Assembly (NCBI GenBank): GCA_015039365.1
Contig: WION01000013.1
Location: forward strand, 434,001-498,000
DNA length: 64,000 bases
Origin: Amanita rubescens
Taxonomy: Eukaryota; Basidiomycota; Agaricomycetes; Agaricales; Amanitaceae
Direction: 5' to 3'
The translations under genes and the position numbers were made by a program. The notes beneath the pieces are model-generated. The model was not told the DNA's origin and ran no database searches. It was given only the letters and a program-made list of their open reading frames with translations. Below are positions 45,126 to 58,210 of the stretch, piece by piece. Position 1 is the stretch's first letter, and every line of letters begins with the position of its first letter.

Positions 45126-46499
45126 AGATGGGATTCATTAGTGCAATGATGCATCATGTACGAGGTATTGATCCACGATTATATTTATTTGTGCAATTGA
45201 CCCAGCCGTAATTGATTGGAAAAAGGCTTTGTCTCGTCTGGCGAATTCATGCGAGATTTTGATTCTTGTCGTATGGAATAATAATTTCCATTTTAGGCTT
45301 ACTTTGCGCCGATGGATAATCGATAATTGATCGCTTACGCTCAATCTGCACATGCACGTAGCTAGCGACCCTCACTTTCCTGGGACCTTGTCTGTAAACG
45401 AACCCTTGTCACAAGCCGTCGTCGTCTTTTTTCCACTCTGGAGTTCACGTCAGACAGGGATTTTTGGACCTTTAACTTTAAGACTTGTTCCAAAGAATAT
45501 GGCAATAGGAGCCACCCTAAAACGGTTGCATCAAACCTCTGTAATGTCAAGACACCAAGCATATTCTTACATCCGCGCTGGCGGCTGGGAACATGGATGG
45601 AGACATGTACCGCACTGTCCTAGATGTATATCTTCAATTGAAGATATTCACGATTTGCAGTTGGATGGCGTGGGCATGACGAAGGCAAAAGATATGGTGA
45701 TATAACAGAGCCACGCTGCAGCGTAATCTAACTCACGTCCAAATCGCTTTCTGATCTACGCTATGGCGCGATTGCGAAGGAACCCTGCTCGAGCTATGTA
45801 TTGCGATTGGAAAGGTTTACCTGTACACTTCCTTTCTGTAATGCTATAGATATCTATTGTTGAACGTGCTTTCTTCGCACGACCTAATGCAAGGTTCTGT
45901 CAAGCTGGAAAAAATGTTCCCAGTTCTAATGCGAGAGGAGTTACGGGGATTGTTATCACTCAGGCAAGAGAAGTGCCGTGCACGGAGGCTAGGGTAATAC
46001 GGGACGAAATAAAGCGTCAGATCGTCAACATGAGAATCTGAGGACGATGACAAGATGGAAATATATCCGACGGAATGCATCGCAATGGACAGTTTTGCTT
46101 AGTTTCTACGTGACGCTAATGGACAAATAACAGTGTGTTGACGAGAGCATCTGGCCATTATGTTGTTTGACAGTTCTATCACTAGGCTCTTTGATAGTCA
46201 AGCTTCAAGGCCTGTAGAACCGCATCCCTAGACTGTTTCTGCGGGGAAATGCCTTCCAAACTGACACGAATGACTACTCATACGACAGCCGCAAAACAAT
46301 GGACATATGTATTTCACTGGACAATACACAATTTGTCACTAACATTCTCGGAATCTTTTCCGAGAACGTGCCCGTCTTTTACCCTCTTCTTTTAAGCGTG
46401 GTGGATGTTCCAAAACGTTTCACGCTCCTTGGTCTCCCTTCCGGGTTTGAGGGGGATCTAAATGATAGACATGAGTCCACATTTTTTGGTTCCTCCAGA
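45126..46499. other. Spacer with an unassigned plus-strand frame
   Basis: 45352-45705 is an open plus-strand frame of 117 codons (ATLKRLHQTSVMSRHQAY, SSIEDIHDLQLDGVGMTKAK) with no recognised family. The rest shows nothing convincing. Confidence 0.35.
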
Positions 46500-46975
46500 T
46501 GATGCTTACCGTGTTGGTAGCCGAAGTCTGGGTCCAGTACAAGTCGTGACCATCAGCCGGAGTGATCCTATGTCACGTCAAGCTACAGAGTACTCCAAAG
46601 ATTCATTGCAACTTACGTATACTGGTGCTGAATACTAGTTCTGGTAATTTTCCACAGGAACTGGTGCCCGCCCCATACGAGGTGATTGTTCTTTACGGCT
46701 TGAGAACATGTAAAATCAGACCAAAAAGTGGACCTACGTGTGCGGTAACAAAAAGCCCGGCTTCGCCTCTGATGGGGGAAATGACGACGGGCTCTTCAAT
46801 AGGATGCTCGATAACGACGTTCTTTGATAAAATCGTCTGAGCGCGCAAGCAGAGTATAAACACGATAACCTACACCGATGGGGTGTTTAAAAGTGGTGAT
46901 CGTATCACCAATTATGTCTTTCCCGGTATGGAGATATTGCTCGGTCTGAACGCTTTGGATGATGTAGTGAGGCAT
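46500..46975 (-). CDS. Beta-trefoil lectin-like protein (ends unresolved)
   Basis: Starts MPHYIIQSVQTEQYLHTGKD, a typical beginning of fungal ricin-B-like or trefoil inhibitor proteins. Further minus-strand exons read KNVVIEHPIEEPVVISPIRG with EAGLFVTAH, then NHLVWGGHQFLWKITRTS and ITPADGHDLYWTQTSATN. Splice phases between the first two exons are not settled and the 3' end was not found; the sequence below 46500 loses coding character. It shares its fold class with the trefoil domains of the gene at 90-2555. Confidence 0.45.
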
Positions 46976-49463
46976 TGTCAGAGAAGTAAGCTCTTGAGTT
47001 CAAGTTCTGGGGGTTTACAGAGAAGTGGGCCCTCCTTTATACCTTTGGGGGTTGCGCGAATAAAGTTTCATTGGGGTTCCCTTTGATCATTCCTAGCCGA
47101 AGCAGAGTCTCCTGACAGGTTGCACGACACTTTTGACAGTATTATAAAAATATCATGGCTTCTAGCCTTCTACATTTCCGTAGAGAAGAAATCTGTTGCA
47201 ATTGGTATGTCAAGCGGACGAGTAAGGTATGAAGAATCGCACGCTCAAACGTAAGTTGGCAGCTCTCTCGTAAATTAAGAGCCGCAGCAGTGCACTTGAC
47301 AGGATGAATGTAAGTAAATTGCAAATTGGCAAGTCCAACGGACACGTACGGCATCAAGAAACCCACGCTCAATCTCTCCAGTAAATAATAATGACCCTCA
47401 ACCAGACTTTACAACGACTGATTGATCTCTCGAATATACCATAACCGGTACTACCCCTGCACTATGCTTTGGGTCTTGCTCAGTTTGTCGGGTACGAACC
47501 ATCTTGCTAGGTTATGTGCTGATGCGCACGTTTGATTCGGAAAACAAGCCTTTATTCCTAAGGATGGCCATCAAATGACGTGGATATGGCGCAAGACCAC
47601 ACCAGAGTATTGTTATGTAGTTTTTCGGACACGATAGATAATCAAGCGTATGGCGTGCTAGTGACGAATTAGTGAAAGAAGATTGGACGACTCGTTTGGC
47701 TGTACAGGGAATGGACGGAATCAATACCACTACTCCAACCACGTTGCGCGTGACGCGACCCCTTTCTAGCCGCCCGTCCAACCCCCTTTGACTCTCGCTC
47801 TAAACGAGCGGCAGGGGAATCTTGCTGAGGTTTTAGATAGATGTGGGTGCTCATTTCTCTACCTCTTTCTATTGTTCTCGGATCTTGACCCTTAAAGCTC
47901 GGTGGACCTCGGAAATAGATTATAGTACACGTCCGCGTGAAATGCGCCTTTTTGGGACTAAGTGTACTCGTCTTCTGACGCGGAACTAGAGAATGTGGAA
48001 CATGTCCGGTTCCGTTCAAACCCCGTCTTCGCGGGGAGGGCGGGCACGATCCTGAGCCTGAGAAAGACGACTGAAGAAGCTCGGAATGGGTACTAGCTTC
48101 GTCAAGTTCAACAGATCAATCTTTAAGCGGATATATCGACAAAGGGGGCTACCAGTAGTGGTGTACGTTTGGCCGTGGTGGATTACGGGAACCCGCAGAT
48201 GAAGCACGAATCAAAGATGACGGTGACGATTACGTATATGAGCAGCGAAGACAGTTTGCTGGATGTTACCGCGAGCCATCAGTTCGTATTTGGTAGGTTC
48301 ATGTCGTTGGCGGATATGTCGAGTGATGAGCCTTCCGCATTTCCGACTCGTGAAACCCCGCTATCTAGAAGTGGATTTGGAGGAATTTGTTGGTGCAAAA
48401 ACAGCGCTAAGTGTTAGTTGAACGAGCAAATGAACTTTCCGACCTTTTCTGGCTCTCGTAACCAACGTGGGCTGAAAACCTTCTATCGCAGCAGGTTGCA
48501 CTCGCCGGCTTGCAGATGGGAGTTGCCAGTCTCCGTACGGGCCCATTGCTTACTTCAAAGGCTCAGGTTCATCGTCTTAATCCTCACATTCTTGGCTAAT
48601 TATGGGTATATGAGTGTTGAAACTTAGTAGTCAGATCGCAAGCTGTTTCACCTCTCTACGACTACTAGTATTCTTCGTCCCTTAAAATCATTCTCGCTTA
48701 AGCAATAGATAGCGAGGACAGCGGACGGCATACCGTGTTCGGTTGCCCCAAATGAGCGAGTTCATGCCGAAACTTGGCGATGGTAACGTTAGCGAAGCCT
48801 CGGTAGAGCGGAAAACAGATGAAATTACGCATCGTGGTTCATCGCGTTTACGGCCCAGGGATGACTTTCGAGCGCTGAGCTTACGGTGCCTTGGCCGAAG
48901 ATTTGCATGCTTAGCTGCTGAGATTCAGGTGGGTATAACTCTACTGTAAGTGCACGTCTTACCGGACGGTTGTTTCCACGAGGACGGCAATTGAGAGGCG
49001 ATAACTGGGCTCGTGTCTGGTTTCTTCCTTTTCGCAGGCCCGATACGTTTTGACATGCCATGAGTTGTTGGCTTCTGTAGAGGCCGTAATCGCAATAATA
49101 ACTCTGCTGGGTTAATGCCCGTCATAACAAAATGAATTCAAAGGGAGATGAAGGAGTCATGAGTCCGTTCGAGGCAAGTCGCAAGATTTGAGTACAAAGA
49201 GTAAAAAACATATGCTACGGAAACGGCTTTCTAAGGCAGGCAGGCAGAATTAATTAATTACTTACTGTACGAGAGATAGGGAGACAGCCACGGAAACTTC
49301 CATTGCCACAGCTGGGACTGGTCCGCGCGTCAAGCGAATACGCCCGATAGATGCCAATCACGACTACACCCTCATCCACGCCTCACCTTTTGACCAACTC
49401 CCGACGTTGAAAGGATACCTTAATATAGTCACACTTGATATCACTTTCGCTCGCACCACCATC
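46976..49463. other. Long spacer with no confident gene
   Basis: Open frames at 47669-48019 (minus) and 48169-48417 (plus, with HESKMTVTITYMSSEDSLLD) have coding-like stretches but no family and no clear exon structure. A GGCAGGCAG-TTAATTAATTA-CTGTACGAGAG repeat at about 49234-49285 matches 32015-32070. Confidence 0.4.
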
Positions 49464-52400
49464 ATGTTGCCATCATCGTCGACAACTGCTTGCAAGCGCC
49501 CTCTAGATATTGGTGGGGTTGATGAGAGAGAGAGGAAGAAAGTCAAGAACAAGAGTGATGTCAGCTCAGGTGATATAATGGCACAGCTGCCCCACGAATC
49601 TAGAAGCGGCCACGGTTCTTTGCCTTCAGGGCTTCAGCGAACCCAAATGCCTGATAATCAGATGTCTGTCTCAGCACCCATACAATTCATAAACTGCGAG
49701 TTTAATGACGTCGCAGGAGACTACACTCAGTACACAAACCACCAACCTCCTGACGGTAAGTAGAGAGTTTTTCATGCTCCGGCTTCTTACACGTCTCGAT
49801 GCCGAACAGTCCTAAAGGATCTTTGCGACAACGAGGATCTCGCAGAGTTTGGAAGAGTGAAGGATAACACAATCGCGTATCCGGAGGCTGGACAGTGGAT
49901 TCTCCAACGCCAAGAGTATAAAATATGGAAGCAGGGTTCATCAGCATCGCGATTGCTTTGGTTAAAGGGAACACGTGGGTGTCAAGTCCTTGTATATTCC
50001 ATAATTGCTTAATCGCCAATGAACAGTCGGTGCAGGAAAAACGGTCCTCAGGTACGGCGTAACTACTTGTCTCATCATTGTCATACGATCCATTCTTCAT
50101 ACAGCTCCGTTGTAATCGAGAATGTTAAGGGAGTACCGGGGTGTCGATATATCTATGGTTTCTGTGACCAGTTACACGGCAAAAAACGCGCTCCGATAAA
50201 TCTCCTTCGCAGTCCGCTCGGCCAGCTCTTGAAAAGGATTTCTGGAGACCCAGAGGCCGTAAGCAAACTGAACAGTCAGTGTGAGATGAAGTCCCTCTTC
50301 CGGCTCGGTGACCTTACGAGCTTTATCATGGAGCTATCACGGACGGCTGAGAAGACTTTTGTGGTAATCGATGGGTTAGATAAATGCGATTCCCTCGACA
50401 AATTGCTGCCCTGTCTCGTGGAACTGGCAAAGGAGCTACACGTCTTCGTCAGCAGTCGGGATCATCCTGACATTCGACATCATTTCAAAGATCAGGTCCA
50501 TTACATGATCAGCGCAGATGATATCAGGCACGATGTGCAGTTAAAGATAGAGGTCAAAAAGATCAACAGAATCAGACCAGATGTTGTCGATTTTATTGTC
50601 GACAGCTTGACATCGGGGGCTAAGGGAACGTAAGTAAGACTGCGGCTGTAATACCGCCTACTACAGCTTACATCTTGCAGTTTTTTTTGGCCGCTTTATC
50701 ATATTGAAGAACTCAAAAAGAATTCACTTACAGCCGCTGAGATTGAAAGGTCACCGGAAGGGTTGCCACAGAGTTTCGAAAATATGATTAAAAGGGAATT
50801 TAAAGCGATTCATGATCGTTTTCATCTCGTTCTCAAACTCGTCCTATGCGCGAAGAGGCCTCTTACCCTTCCCGAGTTGGCTGAAGGTGTTGCAACCAAT
50901 GAGATGGAAGGCGTATGGAACGCGTCAAACGTAGTCGAAAATCCCATGCTGCTCGTTGACCGCTGCGCAAATCTCCTTATTTGTTTTCCTCACCCAGAGC
51001 AAGATATGTTGCAAATTGTTGCTCCATTCCACGAGTCTGTCAAAAGATCCCTGCTGGCGGGCCGTAATGAACCTAAGGGAAGCAAAACGTTTTATATGCC
51101 TGACGTGCATATCCAGCTCGCCAGGCTATGCCTGACTTATTTAAAGCTCAAAGCCATGAGAGAATTTCCATCTCTCTTATCTGACATTTCGAACCACCCG
51201 TTCGCAGAGTACGCTATTACGGGATGGCTTGATCATATTCGCGCATCTCGCACGGCTGAAATGGCAAAGGAATTTCAGGAATTCCTAGCTCCAGGATCGG
51301 CTACGTTCGAAATATGGAGACACCTATTCGTTGGGTGGTCAGGAACGTATGCAGCCTCAAAAGTTTTAGACCACGTGGAATACCTTGATCCGGCCCATCT
51401 CGCCGTCTGGTTCAATCTTCCAAAGATCATACCGCAGTTTAGCAGTGATCAACTGTGCACAGAAGACTATAGAGGACTAAGCACTCTCCACGTTGCGATG
51501 GAGATATCGAGTTCCATTGACGTTCAAGTTATCACCAGCCTACTCCCAGAGGTTGATGTCGGCCAAGTCACTAAAGATGGTAATACCGCCCTACATATCG
51601 CCATCTCTCACTTACAGTCGAATGGACAGGTAGTTGTCGACAAGCTCTGTGAAGCAGGAGCAAACGTGGACAAACCAGATAAAGAGGGACGAACACCTCT
51701 CCATCTAGCCATGTTGAATCCCGGTGCCGCGATGTCCTGCATCATCCCCCTGTTGAAGCAAAAGGCGGATTCCAATGCTCGAGATTTTTCTGGAAAAACG
51801 CCTCTTCATATCGCTGCCGTTGCACCCAGATATGTAACGAGCAGGCAATCCGGCAAACATCAGGCACAAACTGTGGCCGAATATCAAGAAGGGATGAAAG
51901 CCTTGTTAGCGTATAGCGCCGACGTACAATCAATAGATAGAAATCGTAATACTCCGCTTCATCTCGCTGCAAGCGTTATCAATCCGTTTGGGGTACAACT
52001 TCTGCTTATGTATGGAGCAATCGTGAACACTTTTAATCGTGCTGGGTTCACACCACTCCACCTCGCGATCAACTACAACTCGCTAAACACACGCTGGAGC
52101 ATATTTGAGACCCCAGTTTTAAGAGATCAAACCTTGACCGTAGAATACCTCCTTCGTCACACCGCTGATGTCAATAAACCCACCAAATCCAGCGTCGACT
52201 TCAAAGGGTCTCCATTACATCTAGCAGCACTGTCGTGTTGCAACGAGGCCATCTTCTCGGTTTTAATCAAGTATGGCGCTTTTGTTAATTCAACAGATGT
52301 AGAAGGTGCCACTCCGTTGCATCGTGCCGCTGCAATGGCGCCAATCAAGAACCCCAACGATCCCTGCAAGCAGTGGAGCGTATCGTGGATGGCTCTCAGA

Positions 52401-52781
52401 CAAATAATTTACAAACTACTCGCTACTACAGCGGGCCAATGCGACGTGTACCGATCGCAACAAATTGCAGAGGCTGTCCTCGGTCTTATAAAACCTAAAT
52501 ATCCCAATACCGCGCCGATGCTTCAAGAGATTGATAGTTTAGAGCCAGAACATCCATTCGCGACGTGGTTCGAGCACGTGAACGAGCAACTTTGCTCTGC
52601 AGGTGCGAAGAGGGTACCAGCTCGGACCTGGATGAAAAGCCCAGACGTTTTGAACTTTACCATGAATTTTTGGTCCTCGTGGATCCACAGTAATATCGGA
52701 TCAATATCATCGAAACGAGCCACACTATATACCTTATACAGCGAATGGACAAGAATTTCAATGTTACTTCAGAAGCCATAG
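49464..52781 (+). CDS. NACHT-ankyrin STAND protein (NLR-like)
   Basis: Five exons. The N-terminus MLPSSSTTACKRPLDIGGVD leads to INCEFNDVAGDYTQYTN, the segment that commonly precedes NACHT domains in basidiomycetes. Exon joins give Walker A as LKGT-LGAGKTVL. Walker B is VVIDGLDKCD, where the usual DALDEC is altered (E to K). ELAKELHVFVSSRDHPDI follows. After WPLYHIEELKKNSLTAAEIE comes a winged-helix-like part, then about eight ankyrin repeats: DGNTALHIAI, EGRTPLHLAM, SGKTPLHIAA, RNTPLHLAAS, AGFTPLHLAI, KGSPLHLAAL, EGATPLHRAA. It stops at 52779-52781. Fungal NLR-like proteins of this type are thought to sense non-self or other organisms through the repeat domain. The frame is intact throughout. 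Confidence 0.8.
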
Positions 52782-52985
52782 TTATTTCTTTACTTTTCCT
52801 TTTTATGTCACTTATATCGTACATCTCCTGTCTCGCGAACGACCTTTGTGTATTGTACAAGTTGAAGAAACATTTTATACATGGGAAGCTCCGATCTCTG
52901 TCATGATTAGCTGCCTTGGTAGTTTCGGAGAGAGTGAATGTAAAGACCTTACTGGATCAAATTGAAATTGCGCGTTTCCATACGA

Positions 52986-55245
52986 CTAGGAGAGTAACTT
53001 GGCAATCTCTGACCACGCCACATATGCCGCCGCCAATGACGTGTCATCTGTATCTCGACTTTCTGCAAGCATCCAATGATATTTGGAAATCCAAGATGCC
53101 CAAGATTCCATCGCGAAGCGTAAGGTACTATGAATCTTGCTTGTTTCCGCTGGATTATTGCTACCACCTTGGGACCATAACAGATTTGAAACATCTTTTA
53201 CCCATGTCGTGTGCGGATGGTCAAGCCGCTCAGGCTCTACTAATTCATAGTCCATCCCGGGGAAATCTTCGAATTGTCTGACCGTGTTAGGGTAACGGCT
53301 CCGCAAGATCTCGCAGACTTCTTCAGCAACTTCACGCAACATCCGCGAGTCTTCGCCGTTCTTGATTAAGAACTGGATTATCTGTCTGAATGCGACCCAC
53401 GAGATACGCCATCGACCTTCAACATCATTTGGGTTCAAAACGGGGCCCATTTTTACAGCCAGATGTAAAGGAGTAGCATTGTCGTTATCGGTTGTGTCCA
53501 CTGCTGCGCCTTGTTGCACAAGGGCATTGAAAATGATTGGCTCACAGCGAAAGGACGCCGCAATGTGTAATGGGGTTCGGTTACTTTGGTTTGTGGCGTT
53601 GATGTCAGAACCGTGATCAAGCAAGCATTTGATAGTGAATGCCTGATCATGACTTTCTTGAAGAGGGAATCGGATTAACGACGAATCTGGAATTACATGT
53701 CCAATCGCTAAGTGTATTGGTGTGTCATAGTGATCGTTGCGGGCAATAATTGATGCTCCTCTTTGCAGCAACAAATTCACTGCGAACGCATTCGCATTTT
53801 TAGCAGCGATGTGCAGGGGCGTTTCGTTTTCATCGTCTCGGGATTCGACATCTGCTCCACGTTCCAGTAAGATGCATAATATCTGCCTGTGCTCTTCTGC
53901 ACTTGATCCTTGACATTCGGGGCCTGTGAATCGCCTCTTAAAGATATACGCAGGAGCAGTGGAAGCCAGGTGTAAGGGTGTGCGTGAAAAAGCATCTCGG
54001 GCGTTGATATCAACCTCGCCGCTCTGCAGCAGCGCAGATATTGATGACAAAGCATGCTCGGACTCGGTCAGCATCAGTATTAGATGCAAAGGCGTCCGGC
54101 CTGACGCGTCCTCGGCATTTACATTTGCACCCGCTTTTACAAGTCGTTGAATGATTATCGGTGCCTTCGCAGATTTAGAGATGGCAAGATGGAGAGCCGT
54201 ATCACCCCACCTACTGAGACTATTAACATCAATTTTGTACAGTAGACAATCCATCACGGCGGGGCAGCTCGGTATTCTGACCGCGACGTGTAGGGTGTTA
54301 AGGCCTCTATAATCTTCCGCCATCAGCTCAGACTTGCTGAACTGGTGCAACATCATAGGAAGATTAAACCAAACAGCAAGATGGACGCAGTCAAGGTGTT
54401 CCAGGTGTTCTCCGACACCAGACGTTCCAAATTTTCCCAGTTGTTTCTTATACAAATAGCACCATCCCTTGAGTGTGGCTGAGCCTGAAGCAAAAAAGTG
54501 ACGAAAATCTGTTGCCAATGTGTCCATTCCGGAGGCCCGGATATGGTCTAGGCATCCAGTAACAGCATATGTTGTGAAGGCATGATCAGAAGCGTAAGAA
54601 AGGACTTCTGATGGGTAATCTGCAAGTTTACGTCTGAGATACATTAAGCAGAGCCTGGCAAAGGCAGCATTCACAACCTGTTTAGTATTGGATGGATGGT
54701 GATCACCAGGGTCGGGGAAAGACCTGTGAACAGGCATGAGAAAATCAGGTTGCTTTTGGTTATCTCTTGGAATGCAAACAACTTGAAAATGTGGACCGGT
54801 ATCAGTGAACTTGCCTATACCTGTACTGCCAAAATCCAGTTGCCAATTTTGCATTTCAGCCATTGCTGCAACATCTTCCAGTTCCGGAATTGTCATGGGT
54901 CTCACAGCCCATTGGACTATGGGAAGGATATGTTTGATTTTTTCCCATGAATAGTCTGCATACATTGACTGCTCAGCTCGCAGTTGATCCATATTTGGTG
55001 GTACAAAGTTGATAAAGTTTCTAATGTGTTCCTCTGCCGGTAGCTTTCGCAGCTGGCTCAGTGGCCAGTGGAAGCTATTATCATGATTCATGAAATGAAC
55101 ATCCTGCTACCCTACTTCGGGATTGAACATGAATTGCCACTCACCGCCGCTGGGAACCTGAAGTTAATGTATCCACCATTTCCCTTGCTAACTTAGGGTT
55201 CCGAACCTTGATTTCTTTAATGTTCATGTGAATGAATTGGCATGC
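52986..55245 (-). pseudogene. NACHT-ankyrin paralogue lacking its NACHT domain
   Basis: Convergent with 49464-52781, with only 204 bp between stop codons. An upstream piece (DACQFIHMNIKEIKVRNPKL, AREMVDTLTSGSQRR, 55245-55140) joins through an intron to FHWPLSQLRKLPAEEHIRNF, parallel to the neighbour's DSLTSGAKGT-FFWPLYHIEELKK. The winged-helix-like region and eight ankyrin repeats (WGDTALHLAI, SGRTPLHLIL, FSRTPLHLAS, ENETPLHIAA, HYDTPIHLAI, SNRTPLHIAA, DNATPLHLAV) form one 701-codon open frame. Upstream of 55245 the P-loop part is not found, and sequence to 55440 is out of frame. It may be a truncated gene still able to make an ankyrin protein from the ATG at 55091, or a pseudogene. Confidence 0.65.
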
Positions 55246-55449
55246 GTCGGCGCCAATATTCGCAGACTCAACTGAGAAGTTCCGTTATGTATGGCGGTAG
55301 CGCACTCTGTGATGCGGTTATCGCCCCCTGTGTTGTGAGACTATCGGGTGTTTTCGGCATTACTCTCGAATTTAGCGCGAAATATTTCTGCATTGCTTCA
55401 GGTGACTCTGCTCACGCCATCGTCTGAGAAAATAATTGTAACTTCCTTC

Positions 55450-56629
55450 CTACGGAGACATACCGGGTAATGTATCTTGCCATGGGTGTGTTTGTGACCT
55501 TCGCGCTATAAAGTCCGGTATCTCGTGGGAAACTGGAATGGGTTGGAGTAATTCCGGAGCCACATTTACTACAGTTGATGCTGGAAAAAGGATCATAATG
55601 GGTTGTTTATTAAACGGCTTCGAAGACGTACCGTTGTCGGTGGGGCTATCGAGAGGCAGCGGTAGAGATTCGAAAACTTGAAATGGCCGTTTTCTGATGT
55701 GGATATCCTTCCGAATACGAATTTTGATGCCTTGGTCGGCGAGTGAACACGACAGTGGAGTTGATTCTACACAATCCAGTAAATAACTGGGAGCCCAAAG
55801 AGACGATGTTGCATGCCTTCCATGCCCGGGAATTGTTTGGCAGTATATACATAGAAAGGCGCAGAATAAATCGACTTGCGGTGTCTTACATTACTTCTGT
55901 GACGATTGTCAAGTCAAAAGGCGCATGTATGCGAGTGACACTCACCCAACTACTTCGAATAAACTGAGTTTGAGCCGATAGCTTCCTTCAATCCGTACAC
56001 TGAGGTTAGGGAATACAAAAAAACCAGCATCTATTGGGGTATCATATTAGCATGCACGTAGATTCAATCCCCAACTGTTTGTATTAACCTTCGTTATCAT
56101 TTTGCAAATCCCTTAAATGATACATGGATGATACACCGGAACCTGTTGTACAACGTGTTCGCCCGTCCTGGTGCAGTCAGCGAGGAGCAGACAATGTTCA
56201 GAGCCGGGACTTACTTTAAGCCAATGCAGTTCCGCATCGTCATCTGCCTTGGCGAGACTTGCAAACATGAAATAATAAGGATTTTGTAAATAACATTGAG
56301 TATATGACACGGCATCTCGTGAGCTGGAAGGATCGAGGTGCGGGGGAGAATCAGGATCCGAACCAGAAGCACTGAATGTACGTCTGCGAGGAGTAGATGG
56401 CTTGGACGGGTCGATCACGCGTAGCTGGACGATCGGGGGCGGATCGATAGGACGACGGTCGACTTATGTACAAGTATTTTTAAGACAAGTTACGGTGACG
56501 ATCGAGCATCGTTCCCGTACCTTTACCACCTACGCCGCACATTCTTGCCTGCTTAGGCTCTTGTCGGACCACGAGTTCATACTCTCTTAAGGCGGTGATA
56601 GACCGATCATGCAAATTAGGGCAAAGCAT
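55450..56629 (-). CDS. VosA-like velvet-family transcription regulator
   Basis: Velvet domain spread over seven or so exons: YELVVRQEPKQARMCGVGGK, VDRRPIDPPPIVQLRVIDPS, CYLQNPYYFMFASLAKADDD, AELHWLK-DGRTRCTTG-SGVSSMYHLRDLQ, AGFFVFPNLSVRIEGSYRLK, LSLFEVVG, HRKSIYSAPFYVYTAKQFPG, STPLSCSLADQGIKIRIRKD. Stop at 55450-55452 after DTLPGMSP. Velvet proteins bind DNA as dimers and control development, spore formation and secondary metabolism. All domain blocks are present in order. One intron (55767-55816) uses a GC donor. The start is uncertain: an in-frame ATG lies at 56629, but a separate first exon within 56774-57060 is possible. Confidence 0.85.
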
Positions 56630-56639
56630 AGCATGCAAT

Positions 56640-57600
56640 GCCACGACGAAGAGTAGATGGAGACGATATGTGGAGAGAATAAAGAATTAGCGGACGGAAG
56701 GGAGAGTTGTGGTATACGAGCCATGACCAAGGACTCGGAACGTGCAGAAGAACCGGGGGGAATGTACTCACAGAGTGTCTCTATCATGGGGGTGATGGTG
56801 CGCCATTGCGGTTGCGCCTGCCAAAACAGAGGCAGACGACTCTCCAGGCCCGGCCTTGCTGGGTGGTATGAAGGTTCAATACTGGCAGGCTTTAGGGACT
56901 TCACTCGGGAGGATGGTGAGAACCGGGGCCCACTGCTGAGCGCAGGGAAGCCAGTTTCGCGAAGCCAGTTTCCTGGCTGTAGGTTCACCGCCAATCTCTC
57001 GTTCCCTTTCCCATTCTGAGGTACCACGTCGCTGACAAAGCGTGATGACCAGGTGTTCATCCCGCCATCTGATCGTGATCATCGCGAGTCTTGCTGTCCA
57101 TTCGCAGGCGACACCGTAGACTACGCGGGACGGGCACCCTATATACATTCACGACGGATACACTCCAATCGTGGTTGAATAGAGATATGGATCTATCGTG
57201 GAAGAGGTGAAGCAAGGGGAGCAGTTGATGGCGACGATATATGAATTTCGCCCAAACAATGCTCCTATCATGCTCTCCAAGACGAGTCTTCGTCAAGTGA
57301 GGTCCGTGCATCGGGAAAAACGGAGATGGATAATTGAGGACAAAAAAATTTAGTCTCTTAATATTGTACAATCTGGTACAATCTGTAATACTAAGCTTAA
57401 TCCGTTCCAATTGATACAAATTCATCGAAAAGGCAATAAGTTCGTAAGTCTGAAAAGCTATTTACCAGAAAGAAGAAAACTTGTCAAGAATACGGTGCTT
57501 TTCCAATCGTGTGGAATTGCGGCTAACAAAATTCCTCAATCAGAACCAGGCGGGTGTTGGGCACTGATATAGTGAGGGGGGGACCGTGAGTTGCAGGCGA
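56640..57600. other. Upstream region of the velvet gene
   Basis: A minus-strand open frame at 56587-57060 (MNTWSSRFVSDVVPQNGKGN) ends near a GTGAGT donor at about 56774 and could be the velvet first exon. The rest (57060-57600) has no recognised gene. Confidence 0.35.
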
Positions 57601-57639
57601 CACCACGACTGTGAACAAGCTAACGAAGTGCTAAATGAT

Positions 57640-58210
57640 GGATCCAGGTGCATGCTGCGACATGCATGGGCCACGTGGTAGATTCAGCCATATTTTGCCT
57701 CGCACTCTGCTCACCGGGGCTGGTGGGTGTTGGACGTTGGACACTGATCCTGGAGAGCTAGCTGGGGATGCTCGAATTTTAAGTAGAGGGCTAATGAGAT
57801 CCGAGCGAAGTCCAACCTCACACGCACGGGCCACGCGGTTCCGGAACATATATCAGATCCGGCCATATTCTAAGTTCTCGCCTCGTCACTCCCATTACTC
57901 CCTTTCGCTCGATCCCTCTCTCCTCTGCAAGACTGCACCGTCATCGCGCTCAGCGTGCAATGCGCACAGGCAGCCATCGCTAACCCTCAGCCGGAGCAAC
58001 ATCCAGCGCTACCTGAGCGAAGCTCAACCCCACAAGCACGGGCCACACAGTTCCGGTCCTCTGTCCAACTTCTTCACACGCACAGGCCACGTGGTTGAAC
58101 AACCAAGTCAGGATCCGGCCGTTCCTCACCTTGCGCTCTTCCTCACTCCACCACTATCACACCACACGCACACAACACACGCACACAACACACGCACACA
58201 ACACATAGCC
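57640..58210. repeat. Imperfect ~200-bp spaced repeats and a CA-rich microsatellite
   Basis: The phrase CGGGCCAC-GGTTCCGG recurs near 57830 and 58037, with related forms at 57667 and 58085, each followed by similar TC-rich sequence. A CACACAACACACG-type tandem array lies at about 58150-58205. A plus-strand frame spans it (57635-58282), but its composition is that of repeated DNA, not a protein. Confidence 0.55.
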
